A program made the position numbers and the translations under genes. A stretch of 64,000 nt of DNA from Candidatus Eiseniibacteriota bacterium (GTDB taxonomy: Bacteria > Orphanbacterota > Orphanbacteria > Orphanbacterales > Orphanbacteraceae), in NCBI GenBank assembly GCA_029262235.1, contig JAJCZU010000003.1, positions 567,990 through 631,989 of the forward strand, written 5' to 3'. The number at the start of each line of letters is the position of its first letter. The stretch's first letter is position 1. Shown here in pieces: positions 27,997 to 35,206 of the stretch. The notes under the pieces were generated by a model. It saw only the letters and a program-made list of their open reading frames with translations, was not told the origin of the DNA and did no database searches.

Positions 27997-30357
27997 ATGA
28001 GTTCCGAAGAACACAAGAAGCGTGTGCGCGCCCTGTTCGATGTGGTGATCGAGCTCCCCCCGGAAAAGCGGGAACTCTATCTGGAACTGCAGTGCGCCGG
28101 AGAGCCGGAAGTACGCCGCGAACTCGACGAACTCATCCACCATGACAGCGCCACGAAAGAGATTCGGGTCGAACCCGTACTCGACCGCATGCATCCGCAG
28201 GAAGACCCCGCACAGATCGACAAATACAAGATCCTCGGCCGTCTCGGCGAAGGAGGTTTCGGCGATGTGTTCGAAGCCGAGCAGACGGAACCGTTCCATC
28301 GCAAAGTCGCCATCAAGGTCGTGAAGGCGGGGATGGACACGCGCGCCGTACTCGATCGGTTCGAGGTCGAGCGTCAGTCACTTGCGCACATGAGCCACCC
28401 CGGCATCGCCCAGGTCTTCGACGCGGGTGTGACCGACCGCGGTCGATCTTACTTCGTGATGGAACTCGTCGAGGGGCAGTCGATCACTCAATATGCCGAC
28501 AGCCACAAGCTTGCAATCTCCGCGCGCCTCGACCTGTTTCGGAGCGTGTGCGACGCGGTGCGCCACGCGCATCAGCGCGGAATCATTCATCGCGACCTCA
28601 AACCCTCCAATATTTTAGTCACGAAGGAAAACGGAAAACCTCTCGTCAAGGTCATCGACTTCGGTATTGCCAAAGCGACGGGCGGCGGGCTCTCGAACGA
28701 AACGATGTTCACGGAAGAGGGGCAGTTCGTGGGGACGCCCGAGTACATGAGCCCGGAGCAGGCAGTCATGCGGGGCGACATCGATGTGCGTACTGACGTC
28801 TATTCGCTCGGCATTCTGCTCTACGAAATGCTGACGGGAACATTGCCGTTCGACGCGAAGACGCTTCGCTCCTCGAGCATTGCCGGGATTCAGGAGATCA
28901 TTCAGAACGAGAGCGCGAGGAAGCCGAGCACGAAAGTCCAGGGAGACGGCTCGACAGAGCGGGCCGCGCAGAGACGCACGAATCCGGCGCGCCTCGCCCG
29001 GGACCTTCACGGGGATCTTGACTGGATCGTCCTGAAGGCGCTCGAGAAAGATCGCGATCGGCGGTACGAGTCCGCGAGAGCTTTCGCCATGGACATCGAA
29101 CGGTACGACCGTGACGAACCGGTCGAGGCGGGCCCCCCGAGCATCGCCTATCGTGCGCGCAAGTTCGCGAAGCGTTACCGGGTTCCGCTCGCGGTAGCGG
29201 GCATCGTTCTCGCCAGTATCGGATACGCGTTCTTCGAATCGAACAGGCAGCGCGTTGTTGCGGAACGCGCGCTGGAAGAAGCCGAGGAGATGACCCGATT
29301 CCTGACGGGTATGCTGAGCGCCGTCGACCCGCGCCAGGAAGGTAAGGACGTCACGGTGCGCGCCATGCTCGAAGAGGGTGCGAAGACCGTGCGCGAAGAT
29401 TTCGCGGAGAAGCCGCTGGTCAGGGCGCGTTTGCTCTTCTCGATCGGAAGAGCGTTCCACGGGCTCGGCCTCTTTCAGGATGGTCGCCCGTTTCTCGAGG
29501 AGGCGGTCGCGATCCGCGAGGACCTCCTGGCCGACAATGATCCGGATCTCGCATTTACCAACAACGTGTTCGGGATGACGCTGTTTCAGCTCGGGGAGAT
29601 TCCCGAAGCGCGTCAGCACTACGAGCGTGCGATCGATGTCTGGCGCAACGCCTACGGGGAAGAGCATCAGAACGTGGCGACGGCGCTGAACAATCTGGGA
29701 AACACGTACTGGGCGACGGGCGAGTACGACGAAGCGCTTCCCATCATGCGTATGTCCCTTGCCATCCGGGAGAAAGTGCGCGGCCCCGATCACCTGGATG
29801 TCGCGCAGTCGCTGAACAACCTCGGCGCGCTCGCCGCCACGAACGGCAACTTCGCCGAGTCTGCGGAATACTTCGAACGCGCTCTCGTGATTCGCGAAAA
29901 GCATCTGCCGCCGGACCACCCGGACATCTCCCAGACGATTTACAATATCGGTACGACGAAGATGCTGGCGGGCGACCACGCCGGGGGCGTTCCGTTTTTC
30001 GAGCGCGCGCTGGCCGTACAGGAGAAGACGCTCGGGCCGAAACATGTCGAAGTCGCGCTCTCCGTCGGGGCACTCGCGAATGCCATGAGCCTTGCGGGGC
30101 AGTATTCCGAAGCGGACGCGCAGTTCGACCGCAGCCTCGCGATCCAGCGGGAAGCTCTCGGGCCCGAGCACGCGGACGTGGGGCGCACGCTGGCCGCCTA
30201 CGGCTATCACGAAAGGCGCAAGGGGAACCCGGCGAAGGCGAAACAGTACCTCGAGCAGGGGCTGCAGCTGCTCGAGAAAGCGGGTCAGCAGGACCACGAT
30301 GACGCCGTGAAGGCGCGCCGGGTGCTCGCCGAAATCGAGGCCGGGCCGCACTCGTAG
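27997..30357 (+). CDS. Ser/Thr protein kinase with C-terminal TPR repeats
   Basis: 786 residues. The kinase domain (about 78-370) has a Gly-rich loop GEGGFG (84-89), Lys107, HRDLKPSN (198-205) and DFG (221-223), so it should be active. A single transmembrane helix (about 396-413) puts the C-terminus in the periplasm. Residues 430-780 are TPR repeats of the kinesin-light-chain type (ALNNLGNTYWATGEYDEALP). It resembles the kinase at 35199-37994 in architecture and sequence, including a shared LSAVDP/MSAVDP block after the helix. Such receptors are common in FCB, Acidobacteria and Planctomycetes. The start ATG at 27997 has no RBS. Confidence 0.93.
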   Translation: MSSEEHKKRVRALFDVVIELPPEKRELYLELQCAGEPEVRRELDELIHHDSATKEIRVEPVLDRMHPQEDPAQIDKYKILGRLGEGGFGDVFEAEQTEPFHRKVAIKVVKAGMDTRAVLDRFEVERQSLAHMSHPGIAQVFDAGVTDRGRSYFVMELVEGQSITQYADSHKLAISARLDLFRSVCDAVRHAHQRGIIHRDLKPSNILVTKENGKPLVKVIDFGIAKATGGGLSNETMFTEEGQFVGTPEYMSPEQAVMRGDIDVRTDVYSLGILLYEMLTGTLPFDAKTLRSSSIAGIQEIIQNESARKPSTKVQGDGSTERAAQRRTNPARLARDLHGDLDWIVLKALEKDRDRRYESARAFAMDIERYDRDEPVEAGPPSIAYRARKFAKRYRVPLAVAGIVLASIGYAFFESNRQRVVAERALEEAEEMTRFLTGMLSAVDPRQEGKDVTVRAMLEEGAKTVREDFAEKPLVRARLLFSIGRAFHGLGLFQDGRPFLEEAVAIREDLLADNDPDLAFTNNVFGMTLFQLGEIPEARQHYERAIDVWRNAYGEEHQNVATALNNLGNTYWATGEYDEALPIMRMSLAIREKVRGPDHLDVAQSLNNLGALAATNGNFAESAEYFERALVIREKHLPPDHPDISQTIYNIGTTKMLAGDHAGGVPFFERALAVQEKTLGPKHVEVALSVGALANAMSLAGQYSEADAQFDRSLAIQREALGPEHADVGRTLAAYGYHERRKGNPAKAKQYLEQGLQLLEKAGQQDHDDAVKARRVLAEIEAGPHS

Positions 30358-30403
30358 TCACGAGCGGATGCTCACCAGTGCGATCACCGGGAAACGGGCG
30401 CCC

Positions 30404-30448
30404 GAGAGCCCGGAGAGCCCGGAGAGGCCGGAGAGGCCAGAGAGGCCA
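30404..30448. repeat. 9-bp tandem repeat, five copies
   Basis: Five consecutive 9-base units with consensus GAGAG(C/G)CC(G/A) lie 47 bases after the kinase stop. A similar purine-rich GGGAGGGCC-type stretch (27836-27890) encodes the Pro/Gly tail of the GT39 protein on the other side of the kinase gene. The array can vary by slippage. No coding role is apparent. Confidence 0.75.
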
Positions 30449-30482
30449 GGAGGGCGTTTGCCGCCGCTTCCGTGCATTTCCT

Positions 30483-30512
30483 GTTGAGTTACCGCAATGT
30501 TTCCGCTATAGT
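30483..30512 (+). promoter_or_regulatory. Sigma-70-type promoter
   Basis: TTGAGT at 30483-30488, an 18-base spacer and TATAGT at 30507-30512, about 70 bases upstream of the secreted protein gene at 30583. Both boxes are close to consensus. Confidence 0.55.
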
Positions 30513-30582
30513 AATGATGATTCATTCCTGCCCTCAGTCTGAATTCCAGTAAGAAAAATTGGAGCACCAGGGAGAAACATCA

Positions 30583-31290
30583 ATGGAAAGAAAGCGATCG
30601 TATCGGTACACACTTGCCGTATTGGGCCTCTGTGTCGCGTTCTGCGCGATGCCGGGCGTTTCTGAAGCGGCGACGGTGACCTACCAGCTTCACAGCCATC
30701 CAGACGGGAATCAGAATCCCCCGCCGTATGGCCTCCGCCTGAACGGCCTGTTCGGGGGGGGAGCTTACACGTTCGACTTCGACTACACGAGCATCACGGA
30801 AGATGCCGACGTGAAGCTCGAGTACGATGACGTGACGGAGGAGATTCATATCTTCGGCCGCGCCTACGGCGGCAAAGATGCCGGGACGGATTACGATCCC
30901 GGATTGTCCGGATGGGTGGACATCGATTTCACGTACCGTGCCAACGTCGTGAACGGCGACACTCCTTCGGGAGGCGCCGGTCCGGGTCTGTATGTGGATC
31001 CGGAAGACCTCACCAACAACGGCACTGTGACGCTTGACGGCTGGGGCGGCAATGCCGTGCTCGCTATCAACGACAAGCAGGGTGCCAACCCGTACTCCTT
31101 CGGTTTCGATAACGACATCGATTCCAAAGGGAACGCGGGGATCATGAACGACCCGAACATCTTCTCGGGATCGGGCTGGGTGCAGGGCGTCGACATTACG
31201 GACGGCGACTGGATCTTCACGGGCGAACTGCTGACGCCGAGCGCGACCGAGACGGCCAGCTGGGGCAGCGTGAAGGAACTCTTCCGCTAG
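30583..31290 (+). CDS. Secreted hypothetical protein resembling the N-terminal domain of some PEP-CTERM proteins
   Basis: 235 residues with a signal peptide ending near SEA-A. The mature start contains HSHPDGNQNPPPYGLRLNGL, a pattern I associate with secreted proteins that elsewhere carry a PEP-CTERM sorting tail, but here the C-terminus has no PEP motif or hydrophobic tail. The body is rich in Asp, Gly and aromatic residues and is probably a beta-sandwich. The RBS GGGAGAAA lies upstream of the ATG. The gene has its own promoter and a strong intrinsic terminator, so it is monocistronic. Function unknown. Confidence 0.78.
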   Translation: MERKRSYRYTLAVLGLCVAFCAMPGVSEAATVTYQLHSHPDGNQNPPPYGLRLNGLFGGGAYTFDFDYTSITEDADVKLEYDDVTEEIHIFGRAYGGKDAGTDYDPGLSGWVDIDFTYRANVVNGDTPSGGAGPGLYVDPEDLTNNGTVTLDGWGGNAVLAINDKQGANPYSFGFDNDIDSKGNAGIMNDPNIFSGSGWVQGVDITDGDWIFTGELLTPSATETASWGSVKELFR

Positions 31291-31315
31291 TCTGTGACAG
31301 ATTGCATTGCAGAAG

Positions 31316-31345
31316 AGGCTCGGACTTCGGTCCGGGCCTTTTTTT
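31316..31345 (+). terminator. Intrinsic terminator with UUCG tetraloop
   Basis: A 10-bp stem (AGGCTCGGAC/GTCCGGGCCT, one G-U pair) closed by TTCG and followed by a run of seven T (31339-31345). It lies 25 bases after the stop of the 30583-31290 gene and is the clearest terminator in the window. Confidence 0.92.
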
Positions 31346-31389
31346 GTGCGATTGTTCGGGGGCAGGGCCGGGGCCCGTTCTTGCGAGCC

Positions 31390-32196
31390 TCAGCGGGCGA
31401 CGACGATCAGAACGGACCGGCGTACGTTATCGGCGAGAGCTTCGAGCGACTGCTCCTGGCTCGTGATCGAATGCGCGGGCTGAAGTTTGTCCGGAAGCGA
31501 CTCGAGCAGGCGCTGCACTTCCGCAATCTTGACGGCGATGTTCAGGTTCGGCAGCAGGATCGGTTCGTCGAGGCCGGGGTTCCGCACCGCGAGCATCGAC
31601 GAAATGACGCCCACGACTTCGCCCTTCAGGTTGAGCAGGGGACCACCGCTGTTCCCCGGCTGGATCGGGAGCGACGTCTGGTAGTGGAAAGGGTCGTCGT
31701 TCAGACCGTTCGTACCGCTGATGATTCCCTGCGACACTTTGGGGGAACGACCCATGACGTCGACGCGTGGGAATCCCACCGTAAACACGCTCGCGCCGAG
31801 GCGCGAACCGATGTCCGCCATCGGGAGGCACGTGATCTGTTCACCGCTCTTGATCGCGAGAAGCGCGATGTCGAGTTCCTCGTCGATCAAAACGACGTTC
31901 GCTTCGTATTCGACCCCCGTGTCCGCTACGAGAACGATGTCACCCGTTTTCGCGATGATGTGCCATGCCGTGACCGCATATCCGGGCGCAACGGACCACG
32001 CGGTTCCGGTCGCGAGATTCGCGTTCTCCATCTTGTTGTGGGCCGGCAGCTCTGTCGCAAGGGGTTCGGGGACGGGGTCATCGGCCCGTGCGGGGCCACC
32101 CGTCATGATCAGGGCGAGGGTCAGCCCCGTCGCGGCCCATCGTGTGATAAGCGGGCCGTTGACTGCAGGGGCGTGAGACTGCCTCTTCTGGATCAT
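31390..32196 (-). CDS. Trypsin-like (S1C-type) serine protease, secreted
   Basis: 268 residues with a signal peptide or anchor ending near ARA-D. The chymotrypsin-fold triad is visible: His in VTAWHII, Asp in ELDIALL, and Ser in IQPGNSGGPLL. There is no PDZ domain, unlike DegP/HtrA, so it is a minimal protease. It probably acts in the periplasm or at the surface. The start at 32196 is the ATG before the signal sequence; the RBS is poor. It lies 59 bases downstream of the nucleosidase gene on the same strand and may be co-transcribed. Confidence 0.88.
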   Translation of the reverse strand: MIQKRQSHAPAVNGPLITRWAATGLTLALIMTGGPARADDPVPEPLATELPAHNKMENANLATGTAWSVAPGYAVTAWHIIAKTGDIVLVADTGVEYEANVVLIDEELDIALLAIKSGEQITCLPMADIGSRLGASVFTVGFPRVDVMGRSPKVSQGIISGTNGLNDDPFHYQTSLPIQPGNSGGPLLNLKGEVVGVISSMLAVRNPGLDEPILLPNLNIAVKIAEVQRLLESLPDKLQPAHSITSQEQSLEALADNVRRSVLIVVAR

Positions 32197-32255
32197 GCTC
32201 GAAGTTTCGGCTTGCAGGGGATTTCCTTGAGTTTTCGTGCGGGGGCGTCCTCGGA

Positions 32256-33074
32256 TCAATCGAGTCCGGCAAGCACGGCCATAGTGATGCGGGCCGCATT
32301 CTCCGATGCGAGGGCGGCGTAAGTGCGGAATTCGTTCTGCGCCCCTCCCTGCGCGCGATCCGAAACGGAGCGCACGGCCAGAAACGGGATGCGCCTCGTG
32401 TGAGCCACGCGCGCGATCTCCGAAGTCTCCATGTCGACAGTCATGGCGGAGAAATGATCGTATATCCACGATGTCTGCTCTTCGCTGCTGATGAACCGGG
32501 CGCCCGTGACCCCGTTTCCGCCGACATCCACGCGCGGGGTGTAAGTGAGGCAGTCGCCGAGGCGAGGACAGATCACCATCTGCGGCTTCCTGACCGATCG
32601 CGCGACGGCGACGAGTTCCGGACAGGCGGGGTACCATTTCGTTTCGTCGTTCATGAGGCCGACGTCATGTCGCGTCCAGCGCTCGGCGATCGAAACGTCT
32701 CCGATTCGAAGCGTCGGATCGATTCCTCCTGCCACGCCCGAAAACAGAATCGCGTCAGGCATGAACGCGTCTACGAGTGTTTCGGTGGAAGTGACGGCCC
32801 CCTCGAGCCCCACACCCGCGAGCGAGAGCACCACGTTTTTCCCCGCGAGTTTTCCGTGATGAAACAGAACGCCTTCCACGATCGTGGTCTCCGAGACCGC
32901 GGTGGCCTCGAGCAGGAACGAAAGCTCGACCGGCATGGCGGAAACGATGGCGTAGAGCGGAGGATCGTCCGCGTTCGCGATCCAGTCAGGGATCGTGTTC
33001 GTCGGCCCCGAACAGGCGGCAAGGAGCAGCGGGATTGCGAAGACGTAAAGGATCAGCGAAGAAAGACGGCGCAC
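32256..33074 (-). CDS. MTA/SAH nucleosidase-like phosphorylase-superfamily lipoprotein
   Basis: 272 residues. The GTG at 33074 has GGAG 6 bases upstream and starts a lipoprotein signal with lipobox LAAC. The rest is a complete PNP/UDP-phosphorylase-fold domain of the MTAN type: AMPVEL near the start of the domain, SGVAGG, VDMETSEIARVA (the residues binding ribose and catalysis) and VRSVSDRA with the catalytic Asp. MTAN cleaves methylthioadenosine and S-adenosylhomocysteine and is normally cytoplasmic, so a lipid-anchored, extracytoplasmic form is unusual. The inserted GDCLTYTPRVD region is longer than in standard MTAN. The substrate may differ. Confidence 0.82.
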   Translation of the reverse strand: MRRLSSLILYVFAIPLLLAACSGPTNTIPDWIANADDPPLYAIVSAMPVELSFLLEATAVSETTIVEGVLFHHGKLAGKNVVLSLAGVGLEGAVTSTETLVDAFMPDAILFSGVAGGIDPTLRIGDVSIAERWTRHDVGLMNDETKWYPACPELVAVARSVRKPQMVICPRLGDCLTYTPRVDVGGNGVTGARFISSEEQTSWIYDHFSAMTVDMETSEIARVAHTRRIPFLAVRSVSDRAQGGAQNEFRTYAALASENAARITMAVLAGLD

Positions 33075-33155
33075 GGCAGCTCCTGCAGAAGGGGGAGGAT
33101 GTGCCTTTCGGTTCCCTTTCAATATAGCACGCGTTCCCGTGAACATTCCGGCGCG

Positions 33156-33191
33156 CCTGGAACAAACACGAAGCCTGGAACAAACACGAAG
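33156..33191. repeat. Exact 18-bp tandem duplication
   Basis: CCTGGAACAAACACGAAG occurs twice back to back at 33156-33173 and 33174-33191, in the intergenic region between the nucleosidase gene and the disordered protein gene, directly next to a terminator-like hairpin. No coding function is evident. Confidence 0.8.
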
Positions 33192-33224
33192 CGAGGGACG
33201 AACCTCATGGGCGCGTCCCTCGCT
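33190..33224 (-). terminator. Terminator hairpin for the 33246-34508 gene
   Basis: A perfect 11-bp stem (AGCGAGGGACG/CGTCCCTCGCT) with a 13-base loop, 21 bases past the stop of the minus-strand gene. The following minus-strand sequence is T-rich but interrupted (TTCGTGTTTGTT). Confidence 0.6.
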
Positions 33225-33245
33225 CGTTTCGATTCGGGCAGGAAC

Positions 33246-34508
33246 CTACTGCGCTTCGGGCGCGATGCCTCCCGCGTCTTTCGCGCGCTTCGCGGCGGCC
33301 GCGATCTCTTCTTCAGTCGGTGCGTATACACCGCCTTCGCCGTAATTCCCCGTGTACGTTTCCGAATCGACGTGTGCGTATTCGCCCGCGGGCCCCTGTA
33401 CGTTGTCGCCCGGGTTGACTTCGGATCCGGCCTTCGCTTTCATTTTCATCTGCTGATACTGGTCCGTGAACTCGCGGGCGACGTCCGGTCCGCCCTCGCT
33501 TTCCGGCGTGCGGTCTTCGGTCGCGCCGCCGTTCCCCTTTTTCGCGGCGTTCGTAACTGCCGTCGAGCCGTCAACGTTCGTGCCGCCGGATTCCTTCGCG
33601 GCCTCCGCCGCCTGCTCGATGCGTTCCTTCTCGCCGAGGCCCGTGCTCTCGGCGCCGGCGTTCGCGTCGAGTTCCGCGTCGATCTGCTCTGCCGCTTCCT
33701 GCGTCGGCGTTTTGCCACCGGCCGCGGCTTTGCCGGATATCAGATTCGAGAAACCTTCCTTGACCGTGTCCTTGAAGTCGTCCGTCCAGTCGCGCTCTTC
33801 CTCTGGCCCCTTTGCTCCCGGGTCGACTCCCCCCGTCTCCGCGCCCGGCGTATCGTTTGCCGGCGGCTGGCTGCCGTCCGTGCCGGGGCCCTTGCCGAGC
33901 TCCTCCGACACCGCGCCTGCCCACCGGTTCGCGCCCTCGAAGTCGCCATTGGCCGCCGCTTCGAACGCCTTCTCCTTGTAAGCGTCGATGGTCCCCTGCA
34001 CATGCGGGGGCAGCTTTCCCGCTGCGCTGCGATCCATTCCCGCGTGCGGGTTTCCGATCCCCGTCTCCATCGTGCCGACATCGGCGTCGCCGCCGCGCCC
34101 GTCGCTGTACTTGCCAGGGCCGCTGAATGCGAGATCGCCTCCGGCCGGTCCGTGATCGGGGCGCAGCGCCTCGTCCACCTTGTACTCCTGAGCAGGGCCG
34201 GCCGGCATCTGCGCGCCGCCCGGCAGGTGGGCGCTCGTCTCGGGTTTGGCGCTCGAGGGCAGCTGCCCTTCGCCCACTCGAGCCTGGTGTTCCGGTTTGA
34301 CCGCGTCGCGCTCCGTTTCGCGGGCTGCTACGCTGACAGGCGGCTTGATGAGGCTCGTCAGTCGGCTGTTCATCGACTTCGTGAGCCCTTCCGCAGCCGC
34401 CGACATGCTCTTCTGCGGCGGAGAATCGTTCTTCTTCGCCTTGTTCTTTGCGGTGTCCTGCGTCTCGCTGCCCGCCTGATACGTGTTTCTGTTTCCCGTG
34501 ACCTTCAT
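33246..34508 (-). CDS. Disordered low-complexity hypothetical protein
   Basis: 420 residues dominated by Gly, Ala, Glu, Asp, Lys and Pro, with no Cys, hardly any hydrophobic residues and no signal peptide. It should be mostly unstructured, perhaps with a helical stretch near residues 170-205. The start at 34508 has AAGGAG 8 bases upstream. It is divergent from the ECF sigma factor/kinase operon across 116 bases. Repeated motifs of the GxxGPGxxG type occur but not as a strict tandem repeat. No family recognised; effector-like or envelope-space-filling roles are only guesses. Confidence 0.7.
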   Translation of the reverse strand: MKVTGNRNTYQAGSETQDTAKNKAKKNDSPPQKSMSAAAEGLTKSMNSRLTSLIKPPVSVAARETERDAVKPEHQARVGEGQLPSSAKPETSAHLPGGAQMPAGPAQEYKVDEALRPDHGPAGGDLAFSGPGKYSDGRGGDADVGTMETGIGNPHAGMDRSAAGKLPPHVQGTIDAYKEKAFEAAANGDFEGANRWAGAVSEELGKGPGTDGSQPPANDTPGAETGGVDPGAKGPEEERDWTDDFKDTVKEGFSNLISGKAAAGGKTPTQEAAEQIDAELDANAGAESTGLGEKERIEQAAEAAKESGGTNVDGSTAVTNAAKKGNGGATEDRTPESEGGPDVAREFTDQYQQMKMKAKAGSEVNPGDNVQGPAGEYAHVDSETYTGNYGEGGVYAPTEEEIAAAAKRAKDAGGIAPEAQ

Positions 34509-34624
34509 GATCGTTCTCCTTTTCCGGTATACTCTCGATACCCGGTTCGTGGTTTTGACCACTACGCGTCGTTCCGGAGTGAAATACGACAGGCAGCCCG
34601 CGCTTTTTTTCGAAAGTTGCGCCT

Positions 34625-35206
34625 TTGCCGGACTCGAACGACATCACGCGGATGCTGCACGACGCGAGCGGTGGCTCGCGGGCGGCCGCAGACGAGCTCC
34701 TTCCCGTCGTTTACGACGAATTGCGCCGGCTCGCCCAGAGCCGGATGGCCGATGAGCGGGGCAACCACACGCTCCAGGCGACCGCGCTCGTGCACGAGGC
34801 GTATCTGAAGCTGGTCGATCAGACCCGTGTGGTCTGGCAGAACCGGGCGCACTTTTTCGCCGTGGCCGCGAAGGCGATCCGGCGCATTCTGATCGACCAC
34901 GCCCGCGCGAAGCGAAGCGCCAAGCGCGGCGGCGACGACGCCCCCCTTTCTCTCGACGATGCCCTCACGGTTCCCGCGTCATCCGGCGATCCCGGTCTCG
35001 ACTTTCTCGCTCTGCACACCGCTCTCGAAAAGCTCGCACTCGAAGACTCCGTGAAGGAACAGGTCGTCGAACTCCGTTTCTTCGGGGGGCTCACAGGAAA
35101 AGAGACGGCGGAAGTGCTCGGTGTCGATCCGCGCACCGTCGACCGCTACTGGCAGTACGCGCGCGCCTGGCTCTACCGCGAACTCACGGAGGGCGCCGAT
35201 GAGTGA
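34625..35206 (+). CDS. ECF-type RNA polymerase sigma factor (Sig-70_X6 subgroup)
   Basis: 193 residues from a TTG at 34625 (ATG 34652 is less likely because it would remove the first helix). Region 2 contains LLPVVYDELRRLAQ and LVHEAYLKLVD, and region 4 contains LRFFGGLTGKETAEVLGVDPRTVDRYW, an HTH that binds -35 elements. This subgroup (TIGR02999-like) commonly sits beside kinase-TPR genes in several phyla. The stop overlaps the start of the kinase gene by 8 bases, so the two are co-expressed and the kinase probably controls the sigma factor or its regulon. No anti-sigma factor is present. Confidence 0.92.
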   Translation: MPDSNDITRMLHDASGGSRAAADELLPVVYDELRRLAQSRMADERGNHTLQATALVHEAYLKLVDQTRVVWQNRAHFFAVAAKAIRRILIDHARAKRSAKRGGDDAPLSLDDALTVPASSGDPGLDFLALHTALEKLALEDSVKEQVVELRFFGGLTGKETAEVLGVDPRTVDRYWQYARAWLYRELTEGADE

